Notes: generated by a model from the letters alone, not told the origin. A stretch of 64,000 nucleotides of DNA from Actinokineospora enzanensis DSM 44649 (GCF_000374445.1 NZ_KB894437.1:1-64000), one strand, 5' to 3'; shown: positions 7,759 to 17,100, numbered from the stretch's first letter. Numbers and translations are program-made.

Positions 7759-8105
7759 GGGATCCACAGCGTGGTCGGGCGAATCACCAGGCACGGTGCG
7801 CCGGGTTGCCCCGGGGTGGGGAGTTCCAGCAGGTCGGTGACCACCTCGGTGAGGTCGGAGCCGTCCCGCATCCAGACCACGCCGTCGCCGACCAGCCGGT
7901 TGGCCAGGACATGCGTGCGGTCGAAGACGAAAACGGCGTCGGTGTGGCTGTCCGTGCTGTATGTTGCGGCGACCGCCACCAGCCGCTCATTCTCGGTCAG
8001 CAGGTGGAAGCGCCAGGCGCGGTCGCGCAGTTCGACGAGAATGCGTAGCTCGGGAAAGCGGCGGAGCGCTTCCTCGGCGGAGATGGGCGCGTGTGTACCG
8101 GACAT
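7755..8105 (-). CDS. Hypothetical protein, divergent to DUF5753 regulator
   Basis: This 116-residue cytosolic protein has no domain I recognise. It begins with a leucine-rich helical part (EEALRRFPELRILVELRDRAWRF) and has a beta-rich middle (LVAVAATYST, DAVFVFD). It is followed by the overlapping 36-residue membrane peptide and faces a DUF5753 regulator on the other strand. Such regulators often sit next to small genes they control, so this pair is a candidate target. Confidence 0.65.
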   Translation of the reverse strand: MSGTHAPISAEEALRRFPELRILVELRDRAWRFHLLTENERLVAVAATYSTDSHTDAVFVFDRTHVLANRLVGDGVVWMRDGSDLTEVVTDLLELPTPGQPGAPCLVIRPTTLWIP

Positions 8106-8283
8106 GTGAACTCCGCTGGATATGATCTACAATCGGAAACCAGGCGATCCCGAGTCTCGGGCCAAAGGCCGAGTCGGGCGAGTCGTTTGTCATCAGCGGA
8201 TCCGGCGACTTCAGCATGCCGGGTATCGACGCGGGGATGTTGCCGTCTTGTCAACAAGCGGACTTGTCAGCAGGGGAGAGGAC

Positions 8284-9144
8284 ATGCCGAGGACTCCGAA
8301 GGCCGTCGCGCTGGGGCGCGTGCTCCGGCAGGCGCGCGAGGCCGGTGGGCTGTCGCTGCGGGACTTCGCGTTCCGCATCGATCGCGACGCACCCACGCTG
8401 TCCCGGTGGGAGACCGGTGAACGGACGCCAAGGCCGGAGCACGTGGCCAGGATGCTGGCCGTGCTCGGGCTGGCCGGGGCGCGGTTCGAGCAGATCATGA
8501 CGCTGGCCTACGACGTCGACGAGCCGCAGTGGATCGCCACCACCCCGGCCGAGCGGCGCCAGCAGGACGAGGCGTACCTGGAGTACGAACGCCTCGCCTC
8601 GCGGGTCGTGCAGGTGGCGCCATTGGTGCTGCCGAGTCTGTTGCAGCTGCCGGACGTGACCGCGGCCGTGGTCCGGTCCAGCGGCGCGACCACCGACGAG
8701 GTCGACGAACGGGTGCGGATCCGGTTGGAGCGCCAACGGATCCTCGGCGGGCAACGCCCGACCCGGTTCACCGCCCTGATCGGGATGGCCGCGCTCTACC
8801 AGAACGTGGGCGGCGTGGAGACCTCCATCGCCCAGATGGACCACCTGGTGGCCATGGCCCGCCGCCCGCACATCGAGCTGCGCGTCACCCCGTTCGGCCT
8901 TGGCTGGCACCCGGGGCTGGACGGCTCGTTCGCGGTGCTGGAGTCCGAGCGGCTCAACCCGGTCGTGTTCGTGGCGACCCGGCTGTCGACGCTCTGGCTG
9001 CACCGGCCCGACGACGTCCGGGTGTACGAGCGGGACGTGGAGACGATCCGCACCCGCTCGCTGAGCCCGGACGAGTCCATCCGGCTCATCACCGAGCGGG
9101 CCGTCCGGCTGCGCACGCACGGCGCCGAGCCCACACCGTCCTGA
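8284..9144 (+). CDS. XRE-family regulator with DUF5753 (Scr1-type antitoxin-like)
   Basis: This 286-residue protein has an N-terminal XRE helix-turn-helix (residues ~5-65, LRDFAFRIDRDAPTLSRWETG) and a C-terminal DUF5753 domain (~90-275, with QRILGGQRP and GLGWHPGLDGSFAVLE). The family pairs with small DUF397 proteins in many actinomycetes, but no DUF397 gene is adjacent. The ATG at 8284 has a GGGGAGAGG ribosome-binding site; a longer in-frame reading from 8122 lacks one. A paralogue lies at 22069. Confidence 0.88.
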   Translation: MPRTPKAVALGRVLRQAREAGGLSLRDFAFRIDRDAPTLSRWETGERTPRPEHVARMLAVLGLAGARFEQIMTLAYDVDEPQWIATTPAERRQQDEAYLEYERLASRVVQVAPLVLPSLLQLPDVTAAVVRSSGATTDEVDERVRIRLERQRILGGQRPTRFTALIGMAALYQNVGGVETSIAQMDHLVAMARRPHIELRVTPFGLGWHPGLDGSFAVLESERLNPVVFVATRLSTLWLHRPDDVRVYERDVETIRTRSLSPDESIRLITERAVRLRTHGAEPTPS

Positions 9145-9215
9145 CTGGCCTGAGCGGCGCGGCTCGATCCGGGAAGTAGACCGACTTCCCGGATCGAGAC
9201 CGCTAGCGTGGCCGC

Positions 9216-9698
9216 GTGAGCGAACCGTGGGGTGATCCCGTCACGCTGGCGGCGGTGAGCGGGACCGAGGTCCACGCGTGGCCGACCGACCCCGACGCGG
9301 GATGGTCCCCACTCGCGGTCTGGCGCGGTGAAGACCTGGCCGCGGTAGTGCTCGCGCGCCTGCGCAGGGACGGCGGTATCGCGTGCGATCTCGCGTGCTT
9401 CCACCGGGAAGACGGCCGGTGGTGGCCCGCGGCCGCGGTCGGCGGCACGGTCATCGATCCGGCCGGGCCCGGCCATGGCGGCCCGGTGTCGTGGTTCTTC
9501 CACCAGACGGTCACGGTCGGGGAGGAGGAGACCGAGGTGCACGCCAGGCTCGGCATCGCCGCGCCCGGGGTGGCCGAGGTGGTGTCCGACGACGGCGAGG
9601 TCTTCCCGGTCCGGCCACACACCCGGCTGCTGTTGGTGACCGGGCGTCGACCGCTGGTGGCCCGCGACGGTGCGGGACAAGGTCTCGGTCCGGTCTGA
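9216..9698 (+). CDS. Hypothetical protein
   Basis: A 160-residue acidic protein with no recognised domain, signal peptide or membrane helix. It is rich in beta-type segments and tryptophan (CFHREDGRWWPAAAVGG, VSWFFHQTVTVGEEE). The start is GTG. It precedes two hypothetical membrane-protein genes on the same strand and may belong to one transcription unit with them. Confidence 0.65.
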   Translation: MSEPWGDPVTLAAVSGTEVHAWPTDPDAGWSPLAVWRGEDLAAVVLARLRRDGGIACDLACFHREDGRWWPAAAVGGTVIDPAGPGHGGPVSWFFHQTVTVGEEETEVHARLGIAAPGVAEVVSDDGEVFPVRPHTRLLLVTGRRPLVARDGAGQGLGPV

Positions 9699-9737
9699 AC
9701 GGTCGATCATGCGCGGTGCCGCGCGCTAGACTCGGCA

Positions 9738-10271
9738 ATGGGTCGGGGCCTTGGGCGTACTGGTGGGGCGGTCATGGTTGTGCTCGGCAGGCAGTGGCCG
9801 CTCACCCTGGGTTGGTGCGGCCTGTTCCTCCTCGGTCTCCTGATCACGTGGGGGTACCTGGGGGAGATCCACTTCGCCGACGGCGCCGTGGTCGTCCTCG
9901 CGCTGGGCCTGGTGGTCGGCGGGATCGCGGCGATGGCCGTGGCGGGGGTCGCGCTGCTCGACCTCGCCCCGATCCGCGTGCGCGACGGGCGACTGGAGTT
10001 CCGCGTCCTGGGCAGGCGGTGGCGGCTGCGCCCGGACGAGGTGGCCGAGTGGCGGTGGGTCGTGCCGCCCGGCACCGAGAACCGGCGTTTCCCCGTCGGC
10101 TGGCGGGCGCCGTCGCTGCGGCTGACCGACGGGCGGGTGCTCGTCCTGCGGCACCGCGTCAGCAGCCCGATCCGCACACCGCTGCACCGGGCGTTGACCG
10201 AACTGCTCGGCGAGCGCGACCGGCACACGGCACGGTTCGCCAAGCCGCGAGGTGTCCGCGATGGACGCTGA
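9738..10271 (+). CDS. Hypothetical membrane protein with PH-like domain
   Basis: This 177-residue protein has two membrane helices (residues ~19-42 and 50-76) followed by a soluble beta-rich region (~80-145; IRVRDGRLEFRVLGRRWRL). That region looks like the bacterial PH-type domain found after two helices in many small actinobacterial membrane proteins. The domain call rests on layout rather than a firm motif. Its end overlaps the next gene by 11 bp. Confidence 0.6.
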   Translation: MGRGLGRTGGAVMVVLGRQWPLTLGWCGLFLLGLLITWGYLGEIHFADGAVVVLALGLVVGGIAAMAVAGVALLDLAPIRVRDGRLEFRVLGRRWRLRPDEVAEWRWVVPPGTENRRFPVGWRAPSLRLTDGRVLVLRHRVSSPIRTPLHRALTELLGERDRHTARFAKPRGVRDGR

Positions 10272-11019
10272 GGTGCCCGGCACGATCACCGGGTTCGGCC
10301 CGGCGATCACCCGATTACGTCCGGAACTGGCCGACATGTGCGTCACCGGCTACTGGAACGAGGGCTCCTGGTGGGTCTTCTTCGACTCCGGCGAGACCTT
10401 CTACGACGCCATCGCCGCGGGCGACCTGGAGGAGTTCGCGTTCGAGGACCGGGCGGGCTACTACGAGCGCTGGGTGCCGCGCGCCGCCGTGCCGCACGCG
10501 GTGGTGCGGCTGTTCGACGCGCCGGACGGCGTGCCGCACACCAACGGATCACCCGACGACGTCCTGGCGATCGTGGCCGACGCGCTCGGCCGGGCGGCGG
10601 AACCGGTGTCCCGCACGGACATCCGCGACGGCGACGACCTGGTGGTGCGCCTGGAGACCGCGGACATGCTGGAGCTGCGCGTGGGCGCCGAGTCCGTGCA
10701 CATGCGGCTCAACCGCGCGCGCCCGTTGGAATACCTGTACCAGGACGACCGCGGGCTGGTGGACCTCGCGCGGTGCGTGCAGGCGATCTGTTCCGGCGAC
10801 CAGGTTCCGCGCGTGGGACCGGTGCGGGAGTTCCTGAGCGCGTTGGTGACCCTGGCGTTGTTGTTCGTCTTACCGGTGATTCCCACTTTTCTGGTCACGG
10901 TGTTCTTCGAGCCCCTGCTGTCCGCGGCGATGATCGCGCTGGCGGCGGGGGCGGTGTTCGTCGCGGGCCTGATGGTGGTGGGCCTGGTGAGCGGTCGGCG
11001 CAGCGGCCGCTTCGGCTGA
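10261..11019 (+). CDS. Hypothetical membrane-anchored protein
   Basis: This 252-residue protein has a soluble N-terminal part (~1-180, with tryptophan- and acidic-rich GYWNEGSWWVFFDSGETFY) and two C-terminal membrane helices (~185-205 and 212-238). I recognise no domain. The ATG at 10261 is preferred because GAGG lies 9 bp upstream; a GTG at 10252 is an alternative. It overlaps the previous membrane-protein gene, so the two likely act together. Confidence 0.62.
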   Translation: MDAEVPGTITGFGPAITRLRPELADMCVTGYWNEGSWWVFFDSGETFYDAIAAGDLEEFAFEDRAGYYERWVPRAAVPHAVVRLFDAPDGVPHTNGSPDDVLAIVADALGRAAEPVSRTDIRDGDDLVVRLETADMLELRVGAESVHMRLNRARPLEYLYQDDRGLVDLARCVQAICSGDQVPRVGPVREFLSALVTLALLFVLPVIPTFLVTVFFEPLLSAAMIALAAGAVFVAGLMVVGLVSGRRSGRFG

Positions 11020-11100
11020 GCCGCCCGGGCTGAACCTTTCACAGGAGATTGCCGGCTTTCTCGTAGGTGCGCCACAGGGTCCGGGTCGAGCATTGCCGTC

Positions 11101-12264
11101 ATGAGACGTGGGTGGGTCGTGAACGGGCTCCTGGCGGTCGTGCTCGCCGGGGTGTTGGTCGGCGGGTATTTCCTGCTCTTCGGCAGCGGCAGTGAACCCG
11201 CCGCCGCCGCGGCGCAGCGCACCGCCGCGGCCACCACGCGCGATGTCGAGGAGACCGTCACGGCCTCCGGCACCGTGCAGAGCTCCTACTCCGGCGCGGC
11301 CTCGTTCGGCACCTCCGGCACGGTGGCCACGGTGCCGGTCAAGGTCGGCGACGTGGTCACCAAGGGCCAGACGCTGGGCACCCTGGACACCGCGCAGGCC
11401 AAGCTGCAGCTGACCATCGCGCAGAACAACCTCAACCAGGCGGTCACCACGCTCGACGACGCGGAGACCGCGGGCAAGGACACCGCGCAGCCGCAGAACC
11501 AGGTCGACCAGGCCGTCCTGGCCCGCGACCAGGCCAAGGCGACACTCGCCGCGATGACGCTCACCGCGCCCGGCGACGGCACCATCACCGCCGTCAACGT
11601 GACCGTCGGCGCCAAGGCGGGCTCGTCCGGCGGCGGCTCCAGCAGCTCCAGCTCCGGCACCTCGACCACCAGCACCCCGTCCGGCGACTTCGTCATCACC
11701 GACCTGAAGAACCTGACCCTGCACGCCGAGGTCGCCGAGAGCGATGTCAGCAAGCTCAAGGCCGGGCAGACCGCGACCGTCACGATCAACGCGATGCCCA
11801 CCCAGCCCGTGCAGGCCACCGTCGCCGCGATCGACCTGCTGCCGACCACGTCCAACAACGTCGTGCAGTACGGCACCACGCTCACCCTCGCCAACCCGCC
11901 CGCCAACCTGAAACCCGGTCAGTCGGCCAGCGTGTCGATCACCGTGGCCAGCGCCCAGGGTGCGCTGTCGGTGCCGTCCGCGGCGGTGCAGACCGTGGGC
12001 ACCGCCAGCACGGTGACGGTGGTGGTCAACGGGCAGGAGACCCGGCGCACGGTCGAGCTGGGCGTGCGCGGCGACCAGTACGTCCAGGTCACCTCCGGGC
12101 TGTCCGAGAACGACCAGGTGCTGCTGCCGCAGGTGGCCACCAGCGCGGGCACCGGGAACAACAACCGCAACGGCACGGGCGGGTTCGGCGGCGCCGGGTT
12201 CGGTGGCGGCGGGACCGGCGGCGCCGGGCGAGGTGGCGCGGGCGGAACCGGGCCGGGCCGATGA
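11101..12264 (+). CDS. Membrane-fusion/periplasmic adaptor protein, MacA/HlyD-like
   Basis: This 387-residue protein has an N-terminal membrane anchor (~7-28), a biotinyl-lipoyl-like half motif (VPVKVGDVVTKGQTLGTLD), a short coiled-coil hairpin (~95-150), a second lipoyl half (APGDGTITAVNVTVGAK), a Ser/Gly linker and beta-barrel domains. The C-terminus ends in a Gly-rich tail. It starts an operon with an ATPase, an FtsX-type permease, a Gly-rich membrane protein and a two-component system, an actinobacterial MacAB-like efflux arrangement. Its stop overlaps the ATPase start (ATGA). Confidence 0.88.
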   Translation: MRRGWVVNGLLAVVLAGVLVGGYFLLFGSGSEPAAAAAQRTAAATTRDVEETVTASGTVQSSYSGAASFGTSGTVATVPVKVGDVVTKGQTLGTLDTAQAKLQLTIAQNNLNQAVTTLDDAETAGKDTAQPQNQVDQAVLARDQAKATLAAMTLTAPGDGTITAVNVTVGAKAGSSGGGSSSSSSGTSTTSTPSGDFVITDLKNLTLHAEVAESDVSKLKAGQTATVTINAMPTQPVQATVAAIDLLPTTSNNVVQYGTTLTLANPPANLKPGQSASVSITVASAQGALSVPSAAVQTVGTASTVTVVVNGQETRRTVELGVRGDQYVQVTSGLSENDQVLLPQVATSAGTGNNNRNGTGGFGGAGFGGGGTGGAGRGGAGGTGPGR

Positions 12265-13142
12265 CCGCCCGATCAGGCAGCACCCGGGGCGGCAACACCC
12301 GGTCAGGCAACACCCGAGGTGGCGACACCCGGCCCGTCGACACTCGCGCCGTCAACGCCCTGGCGGGAAACTCTCTGGCGGGCAGTGCCCCGACAGGCAG
12401 TGCCTCGACAGGCAGTGCCTCGATAGGCAGTGCCCCGGGTGGCGGTGCGCCGGTCATCGAGGTCCGGGAGCTGCGCAAGACCTACGGCTCCGGCGACACC
12501 GCGGTGCACGCGCTGCGCGGGCTCGATCTGGTCGTCGAGCGCGGCGAGTACCTGGCGATCATGGGCGCGTCCGGCTCCGGCAAGTCGACCCTGCTCAACG
12601 TGCTGGGCTGCCTGGACATCCCGACCTCCGGCCGGTACCTGATCGACGGCATCGACACCTCGGAGTTCGGCGAGGCCCAGCTGGGCCTGCTGCGCAACCG
12701 CAAGATCGGGTTCGTGTTCCAGTCGTTCAACCTGATCCCGCGCACCACCGCGCTGGCCAATGTGGAGCTCCCGCTGGTCTACGCCGGGGTCCGGCGGGCC
12801 GAGCGGCGGGCCCGGTCGATGGCCGCGCTGCGCATGGTCGGCCTGGAAGACCGCGCAGGCCACCGGCCCAACGAGCTGTCCGGCGGCCAGCAGCAGCGCG
12901 TCGCGATCGCCCGCGCGCTGGTCACCGGGCCCGCGATCGTGCTGGCCGACGAGCCAACCGGCAACCTCGACACGCACAGCAGCCAGGAGGTCATGGGCAT
13001 TCTCGACCGCCTGCACGCCAGCGGCCGCACCGTCGTGCTGATCACCCACGAGGACGATGTCGCCGCGCACGCCCGCCGGGTGATCCGGGTGGTCGACGGG
13101 CAGATCGTCGAGTCCCGCACCGCCTGGGGAGTACCGGCATGA
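12261..13142 (+). CDS. ABC transporter ATP-binding protein, MacB/LolD-like
   Basis: This 293-residue ATPase has Walker A GASGSGKST, signature LSGGQQQRV, Walker B IVLADEPTGNLD and the H-loop histidine in LITHEDD. It carries an unusual N-terminal extension of about 65 residues encoded by degenerate 15 bp tandem repeats (TRGGN/TRSGN units, then GSAST-like units). No in-frame start lies between the repeats and the ATPase fold, so the extension should be translated. It is coupled to the adaptor upstream and the permease downstream. Confidence 0.93.
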   Translation: MTARSGSTRGGNTRSGNTRGGDTRPVDTRAVNALAGNSLAGSAPTGSASTGSASIGSAPGGGAPVIEVRELRKTYGSGDTAVHALRGLDLVVERGEYLAIMGASGSGKSTLLNVLGCLDIPTSGRYLIDGIDTSEFGEAQLGLLRNRKIGFVFQSFNLIPRTTALANVELPLVYAGVRRAERRARSMAALRMVGLEDRAGHRPNELSGGQQQRVAIARALVTGPAIVLADEPTGNLDTHSSQEVMGILDRLHASGRTVVLITHEDDVAAHARRVIRVVDGQIVESRTAWGVPA

Positions 13143-14338
13143 GGTTCACCGAGATCCTGGCCTTCGCCGTGCGCGGGGTCACCGCCAACAAGCTGCGCTC
13201 CGCGCTCACCACGCTCGGCATCATGATCGGCGTCGCGTCGGTCATCCTGCTGATCGCGGTCGGCAACGGCGCCTCCCAGTCGGTGCAGCAGAGCATCGCC
13301 GGGCTGGGCACCAACATCCTCACCGTCTCCCCGCAGCGCGCCCAGGCGGGCAGCACGACCAAGCCGCTCACCGTCGCCGACGCCACCGCGCTGGCCGACC
13401 CGGTCGAGGCGCCCGCGGTGAAGTCCGCGTCCCCGGTCGTGTCCGCCTCCGCCACCGCCAGCCACGCCGCCACCAGCTACAGCGTCCAGCAGTTCATCGG
13501 CACCGACCCCGCCTACTTCGGCACCACCAACAGCGAGGTCGCCCAGGGCGCGCTGTTCTCCACCGACGACGTCAGACAGGGCCGCAAGGTCGTGGTCATC
13601 GGCGCCACCGTGGCCACCCAGCTGTTCCCGAGCAGCCAACCGGTCGGACAGTCCATCCTGGTCAACAACATCCCGTTCACCGTCGTGGGCGTGTTGGCCA
13701 CCAAGGGATCCAGTGGCCTGCAGGACGCCGACGACATCGCCGTCGCCCCGCTGAGCACCGTGCAGAACGCGCTCGCGGGCTACGGCAGCCTCTCCCAGAT
13801 CGTCGTCCAGGCCACCAGCGCCGACAAGCTGGCCGACGCCCAAGCCCAGGTCACCACTATCCTGGACGGCAGGCACAAGATCGGCTATGGGCAGACTGCC
13901 GACTACCGCGTGCTCAGCCAGGAACAGCTGCTCAGCGCCCGCACCGCCACCACCGACACGTTCACCGTGCTGCTCGCCTCGGTCGCGGCCATCTCGCTGC
14001 TGGTCGGCGGCATCGGCGTCACCAACATCATGCTGGTCACCGTCACCGAGCGGATCCGCGAGATCGGCATCCGCAAGGCCGTCGGCGCCCGCCGCGGCTC
14101 CATCCTCGGCCAGTTCCTGCTGGAAGCCACCATGCTCAGCCTGTTCGGCGGCGCGCTCGGCGTGGCCGCCGGGTTCATCGGCTCCGGGTTCACCATCGCG
14201 GGCATCACCCCGGTGGTCGTGCCGTCCTCGGTGCTGCTCGCGTTCGCGGTCTCCGCGCTGATCGGCCTGTTCTTCGGCAGCTACCCGGCCAGCCGGGCGG
14301 CCCGCCTGCGTCCCATCGAAGCCCTCCGGCACGAATGA
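13139..14338 (+). CDS. FtsX-type ABC transporter permease, MacB-like
   Basis: This 399-residue protein has one N-terminal membrane helix (residues ~20-42, ALTTLGIMIGVASVILLIAVG), a large extracytoplasmic MacB-core domain (~45-265) and three C-terminal helices with the FtsX motif (IGVTNIMLVTVTERIREIGIRKAVGA). It works with the ATPase upstream in mechanotransmission-type export. The start overlaps the ATPase stop (ATGA). Confidence 0.93.
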   Translation: MRFTEILAFAVRGVTANKLRSALTTLGIMIGVASVILLIAVGNGASQSVQQSIAGLGTNILTVSPQRAQAGSTTKPLTVADATALADPVEAPAVKSASPVVSASATASHAATSYSVQQFIGTDPAYFGTTNSEVAQGALFSTDDVRQGRKVVVIGATVATQLFPSSQPVGQSILVNNIPFTVVGVLATKGSSGLQDADDIAVAPLSTVQNALAGYGSLSQIVVQATSADKLADAQAQVTTILDGRHKIGYGQTADYRVLSQEQLLSARTATTDTFTVLLASVAAISLLVGGIGVTNIMLVTVTERIREIGIRKAVGARRGSILGQFLLEATMLSLFGGALGVAAGFIGSGFTIAGITPVVVPSSVLLAFAVSALIGLFFGSYPASRAARLRPIEALRHE

Positions 14339-14363
14339 GCCGGCACGACCAAGGAGCCCTCCC

Positions 14364-14918
14364 GTGACCACACCCCAGCCCGACCCCGAGCAGCTGCTCG
14401 CCCAGCCGGTCGGCGGCGGCGATCTCGACAAGCAGCTGCACAACGCGGGCAAGGGCGTCAGCAAGACCACGATCGTGCTCGGCGTGGTCGTGCTGGTGCT
14501 GCTCGCCTTCGGCGGCGGCGCGCTCACCTACAAGGCGTTCGGCTCCAGCTCGTCCACCCCGGCGGGCCAGGGAGCCCGCGCGGGCGGCTACGGCGGGTTC
14601 GGCGGCGGTTACGGCCGGGGAACGGGCCAGGGCGGGCAGCCGGGACAGGGCGGTCAGGGCGGCGCGGGTGCCCCGGGTGGCGCGCGGGGCGGCACGGCGG
14701 GCACCATCGACCACGTGGACGGCACCACGGTCTACGTCAAGACCCAGGACGGTAAGGTGGTCAAGGTGTCCACATCGGACTCCACGGTGGTCGACCTGAT
14801 GAGCACCGGCAAGCTGAGCGACCTCGCCCCCGGCGACACCGTCGTGGTGCAGGGCCAGCAGGGCAGCGACGGCACGGTCACCGCGCGCACCCTCACCCGC
14901 AGGCAGGCCGCGGGGTGA
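14364..14918 (+). CDS. Gly-rich membrane-anchored protein with DUF5666-like domain
   Basis: This 184-residue protein has one membrane helix (~36-58), a Gly/Gln-rich linker (~65-108) and a C-terminal beta-barrel-like domain (~110-180; GTIDHVDGTTVYVKTQDGKVVKVS) that resembles DUF5666. It sits between the efflux permease and the response regulator, and its stop overlaps the regulator start. A role as an accessory or sensing component of the exporter is inferred from position. Confidence 0.75.
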   Translation: MTTPQPDPEQLLAQPVGGGDLDKQLHNAGKGVSKTTIVLGVVVLVLLAFGGGALTYKAFGSSSSTPAGQGARAGGYGGFGGGYGRGTGQGGQPGQGGQGGAGAPGGARGGTAGTIDHVDGTTVYVKTQDGKVVKVSTSDSTVVDLMSTGKLSDLAPGDTVVVQGQQGSDGTVTARTLTRRQAAG

Positions 14919-15601
14919 GCGCGCGGGCCTCGCTGCTGGTGGTCGAGGACGACGCGGCCATCCGCGACCTGCTCGCCACCAGCCTGCGTTTCGCGGGCTT
15001 CGAGGTGGAGACCGCGGCCACCGGCACCGAGGCCCTGCGCAAGGCCCAGCGGCGACGCCCGGACCTGGTGCTGCTGGACGTGATGCTGCCCGACCGGGAC
15101 GGCTTCGACGTGCTGCGCTCGCTGCGCGCGGGCGGCGACCTGGTGCCGGTGCTGTTCCTCACCGCCCGGGACGCCAACCACGACAAGGTCACCGGCCTGA
15201 CCATCGGCGGCGACGACTACGTCACCAAGCCGTTCAGCCTGGAGGAGGTCATCGCCCGGGTCACCGCCGTGCTCCGCCGCACCCGCCCGGCAGGCGACGC
15301 CCCGGAACGGCTGCGCGTCGGCGACCTGGAGCTGGAGGTCGACAGCCACGTCGTCCGCAAGGCCGGGCGGGTGGTCGAGCTGTCCCCGACCGAGTTCAAG
15401 CTCCTGCACTACCTGCTGCGCAACGCGGGCCGGGTGGTATCCAAGGCACAGATCCTCGACCAGGTCTGGAACTACGACTTCAACGGCGAGGCGGGCGTGG
15501 TCGAGTCCTACATCTCGTACCTGCGCCGCAAGGTGGACGACGCCCAGCCGCGGCTCATCCACACGGTGCGCGGCTTCGGCTACGTGCTGCGTGCCCCGTG
15601 A
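14915..15601 (+). CDS. OmpR/PhoB-family response regulator
   Basis: This 228-residue protein has a receiver domain (phospho-acceptor Asp55 in LVLLDVMLPDRDGF, Lys in VTKPF) and a winged-helix DNA-binding domain (~130-225; ELSPTEFKLLHYLLRNAGRV). The GTG start overlaps the preceding stop and the gene overlaps the kinase gene by 4 bp. It probably controls the MacAB-like efflux operon it belongs to. Confidence 0.93.
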   Translation: MSARASLLVVEDDAAIRDLLATSLRFAGFEVETAATGTEALRKAQRRRPDLVLLDVMLPDRDGFDVLRSLRAGGDLVPVLFLTARDANHDKVTGLTIGGDDYVTKPFSLEEVIARVTAVLRRTRPAGDAPERLRVGDLELEVDSHVVRKAGRVVELSPTEFKLLHYLLRNAGRVVSKAQILDQVWNYDFNGEAGVVESYISYLRRKVDDAQPRLIHTVRGFGYVLRAP

Positions 15602-17100
15602 CCGGGATCCGCCGCGTCCGCGACGCCTTCGGCCGCCTCCCGCTGCGCGTGCACCTGGTGCTCGTCGTGGTGCTGCTGGCCGCCGCGGGCCTGCTCGGCA
15701 CCTGGGCGATCGGGTCCCAGGTCATGCAGAACTACCTGCTCGGCCAGATCGACACCCGGCTCGACCGGATGAGCGGGCTGGCCGAGCGGATGGCGCTGAC
15801 CGGCGAGGAGCCGTCCGGCTCGAACCGGCGGTTCGTCTCGGCCCAGCTGGAACTGGTCCTGGTCCGCTACCCGGACGGGCACAGCGTCGACCTCGGCCCC
15901 CGCCGCGAGGGCTCGTCCCGGCCCGCCCTCCCCGACTACGGCACCACGACCTCGGGCACCTACCTGACCGTCGACTCGGTCGGCGACAAGGGCCCGCGCT
16001 GGCGCGTCCTGGTCCGCCCGGTCCGCGACGCCTCGGCTGGCTCGCTCGGCGAGGTCGTGGTGGCGGCGGGCCAGGCCGACGTCGACGCCGCGGTCGACGA
16101 CCTCCGCACCACGTTCCTGCTGATCAGCCTGGGTGCCCTGGTACTGCTCGCGGGCACCGGGTACGCCATGGTCCGGGGCAGCATGCGGCCGCTGGAGGAG
16201 GTCGAGGCCACCGCCGAGGCCATCGCCGCGGGCGACCTGGGCCGTCGCGTCCCGGTCCGCCGCCCGGGCAGCGAGGTCGGCAGGCTCGCGGTGTCGCTCA
16301 ACGGCATGCTCGGCCAGATCGAGCAGGCCTTCCACGCCCGCGCCCGCTCCGAGGAGGCCGCCCGCGTCTCCGAGGGCCGGATGCGCCGGTTCGTCGCCGA
16401 CGCCAGCCACGAGCTGCGCACCCCGCTCACCTCGATCCGCGGCTACGCCGAGCTGTACCGGCAGGGCGCGGTCACCGACGTCGGCGAGGTGATGGGCCGC
16501 ATCGAGGGCCAGGCCGAACGCATGAGCACCCTGGTCGAGGACCTGCTGCTGCTGGCCAGCCTGGACCGCCAGCGCCCGCTCAACCTGGCCCCGGTCGACC
16601 TGGCGGTACTCGCCGTGGACGCGGTCACCGACGCCCGCGTCGTCGCCCCCGACCGCGCCATCGGCCTGCACCTGGACGTCGCCGACGAGGGCGCCCTGGT
16701 CCTCGGCGACGAGCTGCGGCTGCGGCAGGTGGTCGCGAACCTGGTCAACAACGCCCTGACCCACACCACCGCCGCGATCGACGTCCGCACCAGGATGTCC
16801 GCCCACTTCGCCATCCTGGAGGTCGCCGACCAGGGCCCCGGCCTACCGCCCGACCAGCTCGACCGCGTCTTCGAACGCTTCTACCGCGTCGACCCCTCCC
16901 GCAGCCAGGACAGCGGCGGCGCGGGCCTGGGCCTGGCGATCGTGGCCGCGCTGGTCGCCGCGCACCAGGGGCACATCTCGGTCACCTCGCCCCCGGGCCA
17001 GGGCACGACCTTCACCGTCACCCTGCCCCGCCTCACCAACGACCCGGCGGGGGCCCGACCCGGCATCACGCCGGATACGTCTGGATCTCCGTGGCCTTGA
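15598..17100 (+). CDS. Sensor histidine kinase
   Basis: This 500-residue kinase has two membrane helices (~16-40 and ~175-195) bracketing an extracytoplasmic sensor, a HAMP domain, a HisKA box with the phosphorylated His271 in DASHELRTPLTSIRGY, and an ATPase domain with N, G1 (VADQGPGLPPDQ) and G2 (GGAGLGLAIV) boxes. It is the partner of the regulator at 14915. The 3' end overlaps the convergent modC by 35 bp. Confidence 0.93.
   Translation: MTGIRRVRDAFGRLPLRVHLVLVVVLLAAAGLLGTWAIGSQVMQNYLLGQIDTRLDRMSGLAERMALTGEEPSGSNRRFVSAQLELVLVRYPDGHSVDLGPRREGSSRPALPDYGTTTSGTYLTVDSVGDKGPRWRVLVRPVRDASAGSLGEVVVAAGQADVDAAVDDLRTTFLLISLGALVLLAGTGYAMVRGSMRPLEEVEATAEAIAAGDLGRRVPVRRPGSEVGRLAVSLNGMLGQIEQAFHARARSEEAARVSEGRMRRFVADASHELRTPLTSIRGYAELYRQGAVTDVGEVMGRIEGQAERMSTLVEDLLLLASLDRQRPLNLAPVDLAVLAVDAVTDARVVAPDRAIGLHLDVADEGALVLGDELRLRQVVANLVNNALTHTTAAIDVRTRMSAHFAILEVADQGPGLPPDQLDRVFERFYRVDPSRSQDSGGAGLGLAIVAALVAAHQGHISVTSPPGQGTTFTVTLPRLTNDPAGARPGITPDTSGSPWP

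Noticed and set aside
12264-12440. CRISPR-like array
   Set aside because: Units are 15 bp, in frame, degenerate and without spacers; they encode part of a protein.
12779-14527. Long minus-strand open frame opposite the permease gene
   Set aside because: Low-complexity translation and overlap with clear MacB-type coding sequence.
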